Program-made: the position numbers and the translations under genes | The notes under the pieces: generated by a model | Databases searched by the model: none | Seen by the model: only the letters and a program-made list of their open reading frames with translations | What the model was told of the DNA's origin: nothing | NCBI RefSeq assembly: GCF_015040615.1 | Contig: NZ_CP060402.1 | Coordinates: 248,001-312,000, forward strand | From: Microbacterium sp. YJN-G | GTDB lineage: Bacteria; Actinomycetota; Actinomycetes; Actinomycetales; Microbacteriaceae | Reading direction: 5' to 3' | DNA length: 64,000 nt | Shown: piece after piece, positions 8,870-16,371 of the stretch | Layout: each line of letters starts with the position of its first letter | Numbering within the stretch: position 1 is the first letter of the stretch

Positions 8870-9411
8870 ACGCACTCTCGATCGACACGCTCGACGCCTG
8901 GCTGCCGATCCCTCTCGCCTTCCCGGAGGGGCCGTGGCGCGACGCCGACGACTGGTCGGACCAGGTGGCGACCGTCCTGCCGCGCGGCACCGGCCGTGCT
9001 CAGTTCGCACAGGCGCTGCGCGAACTGCAGGCCGTCGTGCCGCCGCTCCCCGGCGCGCAGGCGCGCATGCTGTGGCTGGGTGAGCTCGAGAGACCCCAGC
9101 TCGCCCACGTGTACGTCAGCCCCGGCTCAGACGAGGTCGACGACCTGACTGCGCTGGCCGATGCCGGACTCGGCTTCTTCGTCCAGACCGTCACGCGAAC
9201 CGATGTCGAGGGCTACGACCGCGCCATCCACGCGGTGCTCACCGGCGACGAGCAGGAACCGGTCGTCAGCGCACGGTGGATCGGCGACCAGAGCGGGATG
9301 CTCGTGGTCGTCGACCTGGTGACGTTCGAACCCGGGATGCTGGCGCTGGCGGCGGACGATCTGCGTGACCTTTTCCAGGCAGTGCGCCTCGTCACGGCCC
9401 CGCCGGACTGA
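8860..9411 (+). CDS. Unknown protein of type VII cassette A (183 aa)
   Basis: This soluble acidic protein has no signal peptide (opening MAVNALSIDTLDAWLPIPLA). It overlaps the preceding gene by ten bases and ends within the start of the second 397-bp repeat, closing cassette A. Regions such as PGAQARMLWLGELE and GMLVVVDLVTFEPGML suggest an alpha/beta fold. I do not recognise a family. Operon position suggests a function with the neighbouring type VII proteins. Confidence 0.65.
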   Translation: MAVNALSIDTLDAWLPIPLAFPEGPWRDADDWSDQVATVLPRGTGRAQFAQALRELQAVVPPLPGAQARMLWLGELERPQLAHVYVSPGSDEVDDLTALADAGLGFFVQTVTRTDVEGYDRAIHAVLTGDEQEPVVSARWIGDQSGMLVVVDLVTFEPGMLALAADDLRDLFQAVRLVTAPPD

Positions 9412-9804
9412 TGGGGAGTTGTGCCCATCGCACGTGGTTGGTGGGTGTTGTTAGTTTGGTGGTGTCGGGCCGGGGTGGTCCGGTCCAGTCGATTTAGCGG
9501 AGGTGGGGGACGATGGCCGATTTCGGTGCGTCTTATGCGGAGATGGAGCAGGTGGCGTCGTCGCTGTCGCAGGCTCGTGATGACATTCAGGGTCAGCTCG
9601 ATGTGCTCAAGAGCCAGGTTGACACGCTGCTGGGTGAGGACTTCAAGACGCAGCACGCGTCGGGCAAGTTCGGTGAGGGTTATGAGGAGCTGACGACGGG
9701 TCTGAAGGGTGCCGTGGATGGCATCAACGACATGTCGGAGTCGCTGCTGGGCATGATGCGCGCGATCCAGGACCTGGATCAGCAGCTCGCCGGCGGCTGA
9801 GCAC
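9408..9804 (+). repeat. 397-bp direct repeat, copy B (WXG100 gene plus leader)
   Basis: Second copy of the repeat at 5661-6057. It includes the leader with the TAGTTT hexamer at 9452-9457, the ribosome site and the whole WXG100 gene. Similarity stops seven bases after the coding stop. Confidence 0.95.
9513..9800 (+). CDS. WXG100-family type VII secreted protein, copy B
   Basis: The 95-residue product is identical to the protein at 5766-6053; the two genes differ by two silent changes that I can see. It has the same GGAGGTGGGGG ribosome site and promoter region. Because leader and gene are duplicated together, both cassettes should be expressed under the same control. It heads cassette B (9513-13067) and is followed at once by a strong hairpin, so it can probably be made in excess over downstream genes. 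Confidence 0.93.
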   Translation: MADFGASYAEMEQVASSLSQARDDIQGQLDVLKSQVDTLLGEDFKTQHASGKFGEGYEELTTGLKGAVDGINDMSESLLGMMRAIQDLDQQLAGG

Positions 9805-9830
9805 GCCGTTCCCCGCACAGGGGAACTCCC

Positions 9831-9863
9831 GAAGAGGGGCCGGCCGTCGGCCGGCCCCTCTTC
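9831..9863 (+). terminator. Perfect 15-bp hairpin after WXG100 copy B
   Basis: The arms GAAGAGGGGCCGGCC and GGCCGGCCCCTCTTC are perfectly complementary around a 3-base loop (GTC). There is no T-tract, as usual for Actinobacterial terminators. It lies 30 bp after the WXG100 stop and 31 bp before the next gene, so it is probably an intrinsic terminator or attenuator inside the cassette. Confidence 0.75.
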
Positions 9864-9894
9864 GCGCATGATCGGCATCACGGAGGGGGATACC

Positions 9895-10080
9895 GTGTCG
9901 GAAGAGGGACTGCGCGCCGCGCTGGACGCGCTGCACGTGCGGATACCGCAGTCGATGGCGGATGCTGCGGCGCTGCGCGCCGAGGTCCAGGCCGTCGACC
10001 GCGAAGTGGGCGAGCTGATCGGGCGCGCGAAGGCGCGCGCAGCCGCATTGGAAGGCGTCGCCGGCGGAGGCGGGTCATGA
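9895..10080 (+). CDS. Small helical protein of type VII cassette B (61 aa)
   Basis: A GTG at 9895 lies five bases after GGAGGGGG, and I prefer it to the longer ATG at 9868. The product is a short amphipathic helical protein (EEGLRAALDALH, LRAEVQAVDREVGELIG) with a glycine-rich end. It overlaps the next gene at ATGA. The size and heptad-like pattern fit a small type VII accessory or a half-size WXG-like protein. I do not recognise a family. Confidence 0.6.
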   Translation: MSEEGLRAALDALHVRIPQSMADAAALRAEVQAVDREVGELIGRAKARAAALEGVAGGGGS

Positions 10081-10358
10081 GCGATGTGAGGATCGACCTC
10101 GACGGCCTGGCGGCCACGGCATCCCGAGCCCGATCGCTGGCCTCCGACTTCGACGGAGCCGAGCGCATCGCCGACGATCTCGGGGCCCTCACCGGACACG
10201 GCGGACTGTCAGGCCGCATCGAGGACTTCGGCGGCAAGTGGGACGTGGCGCGTGAGGATCTGCGCGACAGCCTGACTTCGCTCGCCGACTTCATGCAGGC
10301 GATCGTCGACACCTTCCGCGACCTCGACCAGACGATGGCGGACGGGGGAGAAGGATGA
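10077..10358 (+). CDS. WXG100-like helical protein, cassette B
   Basis: The product has 93 residues. Its centre reads DFGGKWDVAREDLRDSL, placing a tryptophan at the expected turn between two helices. It corresponds to the 111-residue protein at 6138-6473 in cassette A, and both contain AIVD or SIVD and then an aspartate-rich end. ATG overlaps the preceding stop, and its own stop overlaps the next ATG. A WXG100 partner or type VII chaperone for the hydrolase-like protein downstream is the best inference. Confidence 0.75.
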   Translation: MSDVRIDLDGLAATASRARSLASDFDGAERIADDLGALTGHGGLSGRIEDFGGKWDVAREDLRDSLTSLADFMQAIVDTFRDLDQTMADGGEG

Positions 10359-11920
10359 GCGTCCTTCCCGGCGAACCCGCCGAACTCACCGAACGGGCGT
10401 CGGGCCTGGTCGCCTCGGCACGCGTCATCCTCAGCGTGATCCAAGACCTGCGCGCGATCGAACGCGACGACGAGGGCGAATCGGTCCGCGCGCTCTACGA
10501 GCAGAACGAGCAGGTCGCCGGCGACCTGAGCCGCATCCATCCCCGGTATGAGGGCACCGCCGACGCCGTCGTCGAGTACGCGGTGGAACTCACCAGGGCA
10601 CATGCCGACGCCGAGGCCGCGCAGGACGATCTCGAGGCGGCGATCGCCCGGCGCGACACGGCCGATCAGGGCGTGCGCGAGGCACGGGATGCCGTGGACG
10701 CGGCCGACGCTCCCGAACCCTCGCTGCTGGACAGCCTGTCGGCCGCCCGCGGTGCGGCCACGAGGGCGCAGGACGACGTCGACGACGCGCGCGCCCGGAT
10801 CGAACGCGCCCGCGCCGACATGGAGGAGGCGGCCGAGCGGGCGATGAGCCGCATCGACTCGGCGATCGACGCCACCAACGAGGGGTGGCTCGACACCGTC
10901 GGCGAGTTCTTCTCCGACATCGGCGACTTCCTGGCCGGAATCGGCGAATGGATCGGCGACTTCCTCGCCGGCGTGGTCGACCTGATCCAGCGGGTGCTCG
11001 GCACCATCGTCGCGATCCTCGGCGCGCTCGTCGTGCTGCTGCTCATCGTCGCGATCGGAGCGCTGTTCGGGACGATCGGTCTCATCATCGGCGCCGTCGT
11101 CGCCACCGTGCTTGCGGCTTTCCTCATCTGGAGCGTGCTCTCGGACGTGCTCGCGGATACACCGCAGGTGAGCGGCACCGATCCGTACGCGGATGTCAGC
11201 AGGAACCGGATCCCCGAGCATCCGAACCTCGCGACCGTGCTGAACGGCACCGCAGAGGTCGACAGACTCGGCGGCGAGACCGAGTCGGTGGTCAAGATCA
11301 CCAAGGTGCTCGGGCCCGACGGCTGGTACCACACGGTCACCCTGCCGAGCACCCAGGAGTGGCTGTCGCGGTTCGGTGACCAGGGTGCCGTGAACGACCT
11401 CGACAGCAATCTGGCGCTGATGCTCACCCCGGCGCTCCGGACGCAGTACGAACGTGCGGTGCTGCAGGCCATGGAGCAGGCCGGCATCAGCCCGGACGAC
11501 CCGGTCATGCTCGTCGGCTTCAGCCAGGGCGGGATCATGGCCGGTCACCTCGCGTCGTACAACTCGGACTACAACTGGCAGGCCGTGGTCGTCTCGGGTG
11601 CGCCGATCGATCACATGCCGGTGCCGGACTCGGTCGACGTCGTCTCGGTGCAGCACAACGGCGACCCCGTGCCGCGGCTGGATGCCGTCGCGGGCGACTT
11701 CGACAGCGTCTCGCACGGACCGAACTGGACGACGATCCGTGTCGACCCGCCCAACCCTGATCCGGTCCTCGGCGTCGATGCCGGTGCGCACAACGCCCTG
11801 GAGTACTCGCAGACGTATCAGCAGCATCTCGGGGACGTGCAGGCGAACCATCCCGGTCTGCAGAACTTCTTCAACGAGGATGGGTACACGGACGTGTCGT
11901 ACTACCAGTGGAGCGAGTGA
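10355..11920 (+). CDS. Candidate type VII effector with C-terminal alpha/beta-hydrolase-like domain
   Basis: This 521-residue protein begins with about 190 residues of charged coiled-coil helices. A membrane region follows at about 200-270 (VLGTIVAILGALVVLLLI, LFGTIGLIIGAVVATVLAAF). The C-terminal 230 residues look like an alpha/beta hydrolase: a nucleophile elbow GFSQG with Ser390, an aspartate in GDPVPRLDA (about 437) and a histidine in GAHNALEY (about 479). That order and spacing suit a Ser-Asp-His triad of an esterase or lipase. It overlaps the preceding and following genes. Substrate and export are unknown; secretion is inferred from the cassette. Confidence 0.75.
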   Translation: MSVLPGEPAELTERASGLVASARVILSVIQDLRAIERDDEGESVRALYEQNEQVAGDLSRIHPRYEGTADAVVEYAVELTRAHADAEAAQDDLEAAIARRDTADQGVREARDAVDAADAPEPSLLDSLSAARGAATRAQDDVDDARARIERARADMEEAAERAMSRIDSAIDATNEGWLDTVGEFFSDIGDFLAGIGEWIGDFLAGVVDLIQRVLGTIVAILGALVVLLLIVAIGALFGTIGLIIGAVVATVLAAFLIWSVLSDVLADTPQVSGTDPYADVSRNRIPEHPNLATVLNGTAEVDRLGGETESVVKITKVLGPDGWYHTVTLPSTQEWLSRFGDQGAVNDLDSNLALMLTPALRTQYERAVLQAMEQAGISPDDPVMLVGFSQGGIMAGHLASYNSDYNWQAVVVSGAPIDHMPVPDSVDVVSVQHNGDPVPRLDAVAGDFDSVSHGPNWTTIRVDPPNPDPVLGVDAGAHNALEYSQTYQQHLGDVQANHPGLQNFFNEDGYTDVSYYQWSE

Positions 11921-12411
11921 GCGTGGCGCAGAGAAGAACGAGCCGGCGGGGACTGCTCGCCGTCATCCTGACGGGCACGCTCCTCAGCGGAGGGCTGGCC
12001 GGATGCGGCATCCTGCCGCAGACCCCGGAGAAGACGGAGGAGACGACGGTGGATTACGGAGTCGTGGCGGATGCCGTGCCGGCGGCGGCGCCGAGGGTCG
12101 TGGCGGTGGAGGATCCGGTGCAGTGGCGCAATGGCTTCGGGCATGGGCTCGAGCTGTCGCTCGTGACCGATTCGGCGGAGCCGTTCACGGCCGACGAGCT
12201 GGATGCCGTCGTCGAGGCGGTGTGGCGGACGCTGCCGTGGGAGCCCAACGCGATCGTGCTGACGGCAGGCGTCGAAGACGGGGGAGATCCCGTCGACCTG
12301 CGAGCAGCGGCGGCCGAGCTCGAGGAGCTGGGTGTCACCGACTCCGGCCAGGGCGGGGTCAGCCTGACGGGCATGGACGCCCGCTACGGCGCCTGGACGG
12401 CGCCGGAGTGA
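11917..12411 (+). CDS. Lipoprotein of type VII cassette B
   Basis: A start at GTG 11917 overlaps the preceding stop (GTGA); GTG 11923 is also possible. The signal peptide has an RR-rich start, a hydrophobic core (GLLAVILTGTLLSGG) and a lipobox LAGC near residue 30. The mature part is about 135 acidic residues with no domain I recognise. It would sit on the outer face of the membrane, where an anchored hydrolase domain might also be exposed. An immunity or adaptor role is possible but unsupported beyond position. Confidence 0.75.
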   Translation: MSVAQRRTSRRGLLAVILTGTLLSGGLAGCGILPQTPEKTEETTVDYGVVADAVPAAAPRVVAVEDPVQWRNGFGHGLELSLVTDSAEPFTADELDAVVEAVWRTLPWEPNAIVLTAGVEDGGDPVDLRAAAAELEELGVTDSGQGGVSLTGMDARYGAWTAPE

Positions 12412-13067
12412 CCGGACGGGAACTGCGCTTCCGGCTGCCCGGGCGCTGGTTCGCCGTCGATCTGTCCGGCGAGGATGCCACTGCCGCGTCGATCCGCCGG
12501 ATCGCGAAGGATGCCGTCGGTGCGGCCGATGACCGCGCCGTGGAACGCGCACGCATCCGGCGCGGCTTGCAGGATGCCGTCGCCGCCGGAGCCGGCGGCG
12601 ACGTGCGGGCCCTCATGTGCTCCACCGAGATCGCCGCGGGGGCGCCGCTGCCCGTGACCCTGCTGGTCTTCGAACCGGCAGGGCTGCGGATGAGCCCGGC
12701 GATCGGCACCGCGCCGGAGACGGTGCTGAAGGTCATGGCCGAGGGGCTGAAGCAGCTCGACCCCGCCGCGCACGCGACGATGGTCGAGGTGCGCGGACCA
12801 GGGATCCCCGCGCTGCGCACGCACCGCGTGGAGCCCGTGCAGGACGACACGGAGGCGGACGGGACTCTGCGGCTGATCGCCGACTACTGGATTCCCATTC
12901 CCGGTAGCAAGCAGTTGCTGGTGGTGCGGCTCTCGACGCCCCTCGGCGAGCTGGAGAACATGATGTGCGCGCTGTTCGACGAGTTCATCGCCGTCTCGTA
13001 CTTCAGCGACGCCAAGGGGTCGTCACTGCGCGACGACCTGCTGGCCGGAGGTGCCGGGGCGCGCTGA
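12408..13067 (+). CDS. Unknown protein of type VII cassette B (219 aa)
   Basis: GTG 12408 overlaps the lipoprotein stop. The soluble product opens ELRFRLPGRWFAVDLSGED. It has a middle strand PLPVTLLVFEPAG and ends with DYWIPIPGSKQLLVVRLS and a terminal helix. The layout resembles the 194-residue protein of cassette A (8285-8869), so the two are probably positional counterparts. No catalytic motif or membrane segment is visible. It closes the type VII locus. Confidence 0.65.
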   Translation: MTGRELRFRLPGRWFAVDLSGEDATAASIRRIAKDAVGAADDRAVERARIRRGLQDAVAAGAGGDVRALMCSTEIAAGAPLPVTLLVFEPAGLRMSPAIGTAPETVLKVMAEGLKQLDPAAHATMVEVRGPGIPALRTHRVEPVQDDTEADGTLRLIADYWIPIPGSKQLLVVRLSTPLGELENMMCALFDEFIAVSYFSDAKGSSLRDDLLAGGAGAR

Positions 13068-13081
13068 TTCCAGCGCACGGC

Positions 13082-13127
13082 GTGGTCAGCGGCGCGGTCT
13101 GCGGTGTGGTCAGCGGCGTGGTCTGCA
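13082..13127. repeat. Two tandem 24-bp units
   Basis: GTGGTCAGCGGCGCGGTCTG and GTGGTCAGCGGCGTGGTCTG start 24 bases apart. They fill the gap between the last type VII cassette gene and the convergent recombinase-like gene. No terminator hairpin is obvious here. Confidence 0.6.
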
Positions 13128-13134
13128 GGTGCCG

Positions 13135-13599
13135 TCAGCGCCCGGCGTCGGCGAGGTGCCTTGCGTGGTGTCCGAGCACCTTGACCATGATCCCGCGGCG
13201 GCGCAGCTCGGCGACCGTGCGGGTCTCCTCGTCGAGGTCGCGGCCGAGCGCGTGCACGTTCGCGACGACGAGGACGTCGCCGCGCTGCAGCGTCTCGATC
13301 AGGCGTGCCAGCCGGTCGCCCCAGGTCTCGAGGATCTCGGGCGCCGGATGACGGAACCCCTCGATCGGCACGCCGAACCGGGCCAGATCATCACGCTGCT
13401 GCGTGACCGACGGCATCCCCTCGCGAGCTACGACCAACCCGACGAGCCGCGCGCCCTCCGGGCGGGCCGACCACCAGTCGTGGTCGCTGTCCGACAGGCA
13501 CTGCGGGCAGGAGGCGGCGGCATGCGGCAGGGTCAGCGGGCTCGTGAGAGCCGCCTCCAGTCCGGCATCCCCGGCATTCGCGTTCGTCACATCGGTCAT
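13135..13599 (-). CDS. Recombinase-like catalytic-domain protein with zinc-ribbon-like N-terminus
   Basis: ATG 13599 is preceded by GGAG; the product has 154 residues. The N-terminal part has a C-x2-C pair (CPQCLSDSDHDWW). The rest resembles a small serine-recombinase catalytic domain: VGLVVAREGMPSVTQQRDDL, then GDVLVVANVHALGRD where resolvases have a DRLGR motif, then ELRRRGIMVKVL. A serine lies near the expected position, but the motif is degenerate and no helix-turn-helix follows. It may be a domesticated resolvase relative. Activity is uncertain. Confidence 0.6.
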   Translation of the reverse strand: MTDVTNANAGDAGLEAALTSPLTLPHAAASCPQCLSDSDHDWWSARPEGARLVGLVVAREGMPSVTQQRDDLARFGVPIEGFRHPAPEILETWGDRLARLIETLQRGDVLVVANVHALGRDLDEETRTVAELRRRGIMVKVLGHHARHLADAGR

Positions 13600-13656
13600 G
13601 AACCGCACCTCCGCGATCCATTCTGCCCGAGTCGGCGATGTACCGCCCCTGCCGGC

Positions 13657-14646
13657 TCACAGCATCCCAAGAGCAAGCACCGTCTCGCGCTCCTCGACCA
13701 GCTCCGCGACCGAGGCGTCGACGCGGGCCCGCGCCCAGTCGTCCAGCTCCAGACCCTCGACGATCTCCCACCGGCCGTCGATGGATCGCACGGGGAAGGA
13801 GCAGATCAGCCCCTCGGGAACGCCGTACTCGCCGTGCGAGACCACGCCGGCGCTCGTCCAGTCATCGGTGCCTGTCACCCAGTCGCGGGTGTGCTCGATC
13901 GTCGCGTTCGCGGCGGATGCCACCGACGACGACCCGCGCACCTCGATGATCTCGGCGCCGCGTTTCGCGACGCGCGGGATGAACGTCTGCTCCTGCCAGG
14001 CGCGCACGTCGCCGACCCGCTCCGCGAGCGCGTCGGCGAGCGGGACCCCGTCGAGCGTGGCGTGCGAGATGTCGGGGAACTGCGTCGCCGAGTGGTTGCC
14101 CCAGATCGGCACGCGGCGGACGCTCGCGGCCGGCGCATCCACGGCGAGGGCGAGCTGCGCCCGGGCGCGGTTCTCGTCGAGGCGCGTCAGCGCCGTGAAC
14201 CGCTCGGCGGGCACGCCGCCGGCGGCGGATGCGGCGATGAGCGCGTTGGTGTTGGCGGGGTTACCCACGACCGTGACGCGGATGTCGGATGCTGCGTGCG
14301 CGGCGATCGCCGCGCCCTGCGGGCCGAAGATCCCGGCGTTCGCGGCGAGCAGGTCGCCGCGCTCCATGCCTGGGCCACGGGGACGGGCGCCGACGAGCAG
14401 TGCGATGTTCGCGCCGTCGAACGCGACGGCGGGATCGTCGGTGACCTCCACGTGCTCGAGCAGCGAGAACGCGCCGTCCTGCAACTCGAGCGCGGCGCCC
14501 TCGGCGGCCTTGAGGCCCTGCGGGATCTCCAGCAGCCGCAGCCGCACCGGCTCGTCGGGCCCCAGCATGTCGCCCGCCGCGATGCGGAACAGCAGCGCGT
14601 AGCCGATCTGTCCCCCTGCCCCCGTGATCGTGATCGTCGTCGCCAT
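13657..14646 (-). CDS. mdh: Malate dehydrogenase
   Basis: This 329-residue NAD-dependent enzyme interconverts malate and oxaloacetate in the TCA cycle. It has the Rossmann motif [14 protein letters not shown], the substrate loop [14 protein letters not shown], the [10 protein letters not shown] segment and the catalytic-histidine segment [11 protein letters not shown]. Length and motifs match the cytosolic MDH type of Actinobacteria. The hexamer TAGCCT ends six bases before the ATG (14653-14658 on this strand), so the mRNA may be leaderless, although GGAG also lies there. Confidence 0.95.
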   Translation of the reverse strand: MATTITITGAGGQIGYALLFRIAAGDMLGPDEPVRLRLLEIPQGLKAAEGAALELQDGAFSLLEHVEVTDDPAVAFDGANIALLVGARPRGPGMERGDLLAANAGIFGPQGAAIAAHAASDIRVTVVGNPANTNALIAASAAGGVPAERFTALTRLDENRARAQLALAVDAPAASVRRVPIWGNHSATQFPDISHATLDGVPLADALAERVGDVRAWQEQTFIPRVAKRGAEIIEVRGSSSVASAANATIEHTRDWVTGTDDWTSAGVVSHGEYGVPEGLICSFPVRSIDGRWEIVEGLELDDWARARVDASVAELVEERETVLALGML

Positions 14647-15105
14647 GTCTCCAGGCTATGCCCGACGGGTCGCTGGGCGGGCGCCGAGCGCGGCATCCGT
14701 TCCGATGTCAAGACCACCGTGCGCGGTGCGCCGGCGGGGGTACCGTTTCTCCATGACCTTCAATCCGAACGCCGACATCTCGGGCAACACCACCCGTCGC
14801 CGTGGTCGCGGAGCTGCGATCGCCGGCGGCGGCATCGGTGTGGTCGGCATCCTGGCCCTGCTCATCGGACCCATGCTGGGGATCGACCTCTCCGGTCTCG
14901 TCGGCGGCGTGCCCGGCGGCGGAGGCCAGCCGGTCGCGACCGGCCCGAACACGCTCAGCGAATGCGACACCGGCGCGGACGCCAATGCGAACGACGACTG
15001 CCGCATGGCCGGCGCGGAGGTCATGCTCAACGCCTACTGGGAGGATCACGTCGACGGCTATGTCGCGCCGACGATGACCGTGGTGGAGGGATGCTCCTAT
15101 GGATG

Positions 15106-16164
15106 TCAAGTCCGGATCAGGGTGTAGTAGATCTCTCGGGCGATGAGGCGTTTGAGGCAACGGATGATGTCTTTCTTGGTGAGGCCTTCTTCGGTGCGTC
15201 GGCGTGCGTAGGCCTGGGTTCTCGGATCCCAGCGCAGACGGCAGAGGACGATGCGGTAGAGGGCCGCGTTCGCTTGTCGATCGCCGCCGCGATTGAGTCG
15301 GTGTCGGTGGGTCTTCCCGGACGATGCGGGGATCGGAGCGGCCCCGCAGAGCATCGCGAACGCGGCCTCGGAGCGGAGACGGTCGACGTTCTCCCCTGCA
15401 GTAACGAGCAGCTGCCCGGCGACGTCAGCACCGACGCCGTTCAGCTCCAGCAGGGCGGGGTTGATCGCGGTGACGAGGGGTTCGATGATCGCGTCGAGTT
15501 CGACGATCTCCTCGACCAGCGAGGCGTGCCGTCGCGCCAGCGCGCGTAGGGCGATCTTCGTCGCCTGCTCAGGCTCGCCCGCACGGGCCGTGTCGGGGCG
15601 TAGCGCCGCGCAGGTGCACAGCAGCTCCCGATCCGAGAGGTGCCGAAGACGCTCGCGGAGCTCGTCGGGTGCAGTGACCAGCAGGGTCTTGATGCGCCGG
15701 GTGCAATCAGCGCGCTGGTCGACCGCACTCCGTCGCGCGACACGCAGATTTCGGAGCGCTTCGACCTTCCCGGTGCGGTCTTTTGGAACTCCGGTGCGGA
15801 CCCGAGCCAGCCCTGCACGGGCTGCAGCCTCCGCATCCAGCGGGTCGGACTTCCCCGCGAACCGACGGGCCTTCCGGTCAGGCCGGTCGATCTCCAACAG
15901 ATCAACCCCAGCACCGCGCAGATACCGGGCAAGCCCGGCACCGTATGCGCCGGTGCCCTCGATCGCTGCCAGCAGCACGACCCCGAACGCCACGGCCCAG
16001 CTCAGCAGCGCCGCATACCCAGTCATGTCAGCAGGGAATTGCTGGCAACCCAGCAGCCGGCCAGTCGTATCGATCACCGCGGCCGTATGCGTGTCCCCGT
16101 GGGTATCGACTCCGACAGTTACCTCGATCTGGTCATCTTCGACTTCTCGTGCGATGGTGGTCAT
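15106..16164 (-). CDS. IS110-family transposase (DEDD recombinase)
   Basis: The 352-residue product starts at ATG 16164, seven bases after GAGAGGAA. The N-terminal RuvC-like domain shows GVDTHGDTHTAAVID, AAIEGTGAYG and KSDPLDAEAAAR, which supply the acidic residues of the DEDD site. The C-terminal Transposase_20 domain shows LLELNGVGADVAGQLL and a serine-bearing PASSGKTHRHRLNRGGDRQA. In characterised members these two domains and a bridge RNA catalyse recombination through a serine intermediate. The frame is intact, so the element could still be active. Confidence 0.93.
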   Translation of the reverse strand: MTTIAREVEDDQIEVTVGVDTHGDTHTAAVIDTTGRLLGCQQFPADMTGYAALLSWAVAFGVVLLAAIEGTGAYGAGLARYLRGAGVDLLEIDRPDRKARRFAGKSDPLDAEAAARAGLARVRTGVPKDRTGKVEALRNLRVARRSAVDQRADCTRRIKTLLVTAPDELRERLRHLSDRELLCTCAALRPDTARAGEPEQATKIALRALARRHASLVEEIVELDAIIEPLVTAINPALLELNGVGADVAGQLLVTAGENVDRLRSEAAFAMLCGAAPIPASSGKTHRHRLNRGGDRQANAALYRIVLCRLRWDPRTQAYARRRTEEGLTKKDIIRCLKRLIAREIYYTLIRT

Positions 16165-16371
16165 CGCCGTTCCTCTCACTCAATCGGACAGAACGGCACG
16201 CACCGCCGAGAGCGAGTGGACAAGACAGTGATGGGTGCCTGCTGGCACAGGCTCCTATGAGGTCACAACCCTCGCACGGTGAGTGCAAGGCAGCCCCGCA
16301 GCGAACGACCGACAGATCCCGTTCAAGACCCGAAGTCAGTCAGACGCAGAGTCAGGACGACCGCTGCGGGG
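16165..16371 (-). ncRNA. Candidate bridge RNA region of the IS110 element
   Basis: This is the non-coding segment between the element end and the transposase start, read on the transposase strand. Bridge RNAs of IS110 elements such as IS621 come from this position. It contains CGCTGCGGGGCT (16303-16292), identical to the outer end of the element plus the core. A 7-bp hairpin follows (16289-16271), then CATAGGAGCC (16259-16250), complementary to the opposite end plus the core. Guide, apical hairpin, guide is the layout of a donor-binding loop. A second hairpin lies at 16235-16248. Target guides were not convincingly found, and transcript ends are unknown. Confidence 0.6.

Larger units (their letters stand above)
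15094..16371 (-). mobile_element. IS110-family insertion sequence, 1278 bp
   Basis: The ends are set by the shared pentamer GCTCC at 15093-15097 and 16371-16375; deletion between them restores the metallopeptidase frame. There is no longer target duplication and no terminal inverted repeat, as is usual for IS110. One transposase gene on the minus strand ends 12 bp from one end. A 207-bp non-coding segment lies upstream of it at the other end. This is the IS110-group layout. The exact cut within GCTCC cannot be fixed from one copy. Confidence 0.88.

Noticed and set aside
16251..16260. GCTCCTATGA as an alternative right end of the IS element, pairing with GCTCCTATGG at 15093
   Set aside because: Ending the element there puts a stop codon soon after the junction and leaves the metallopeptidase frame broken. 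The pentamer at 16371 restores it. The match is better explained as a donor-guide segment.
16310..16325. GGGATCT on the transposase strand as a target guide for GGGATGCT
   Set aside because: One base is missing and the second guide (GGTGGGAG) is not found nearby. Too weak to call a target-binding loop.
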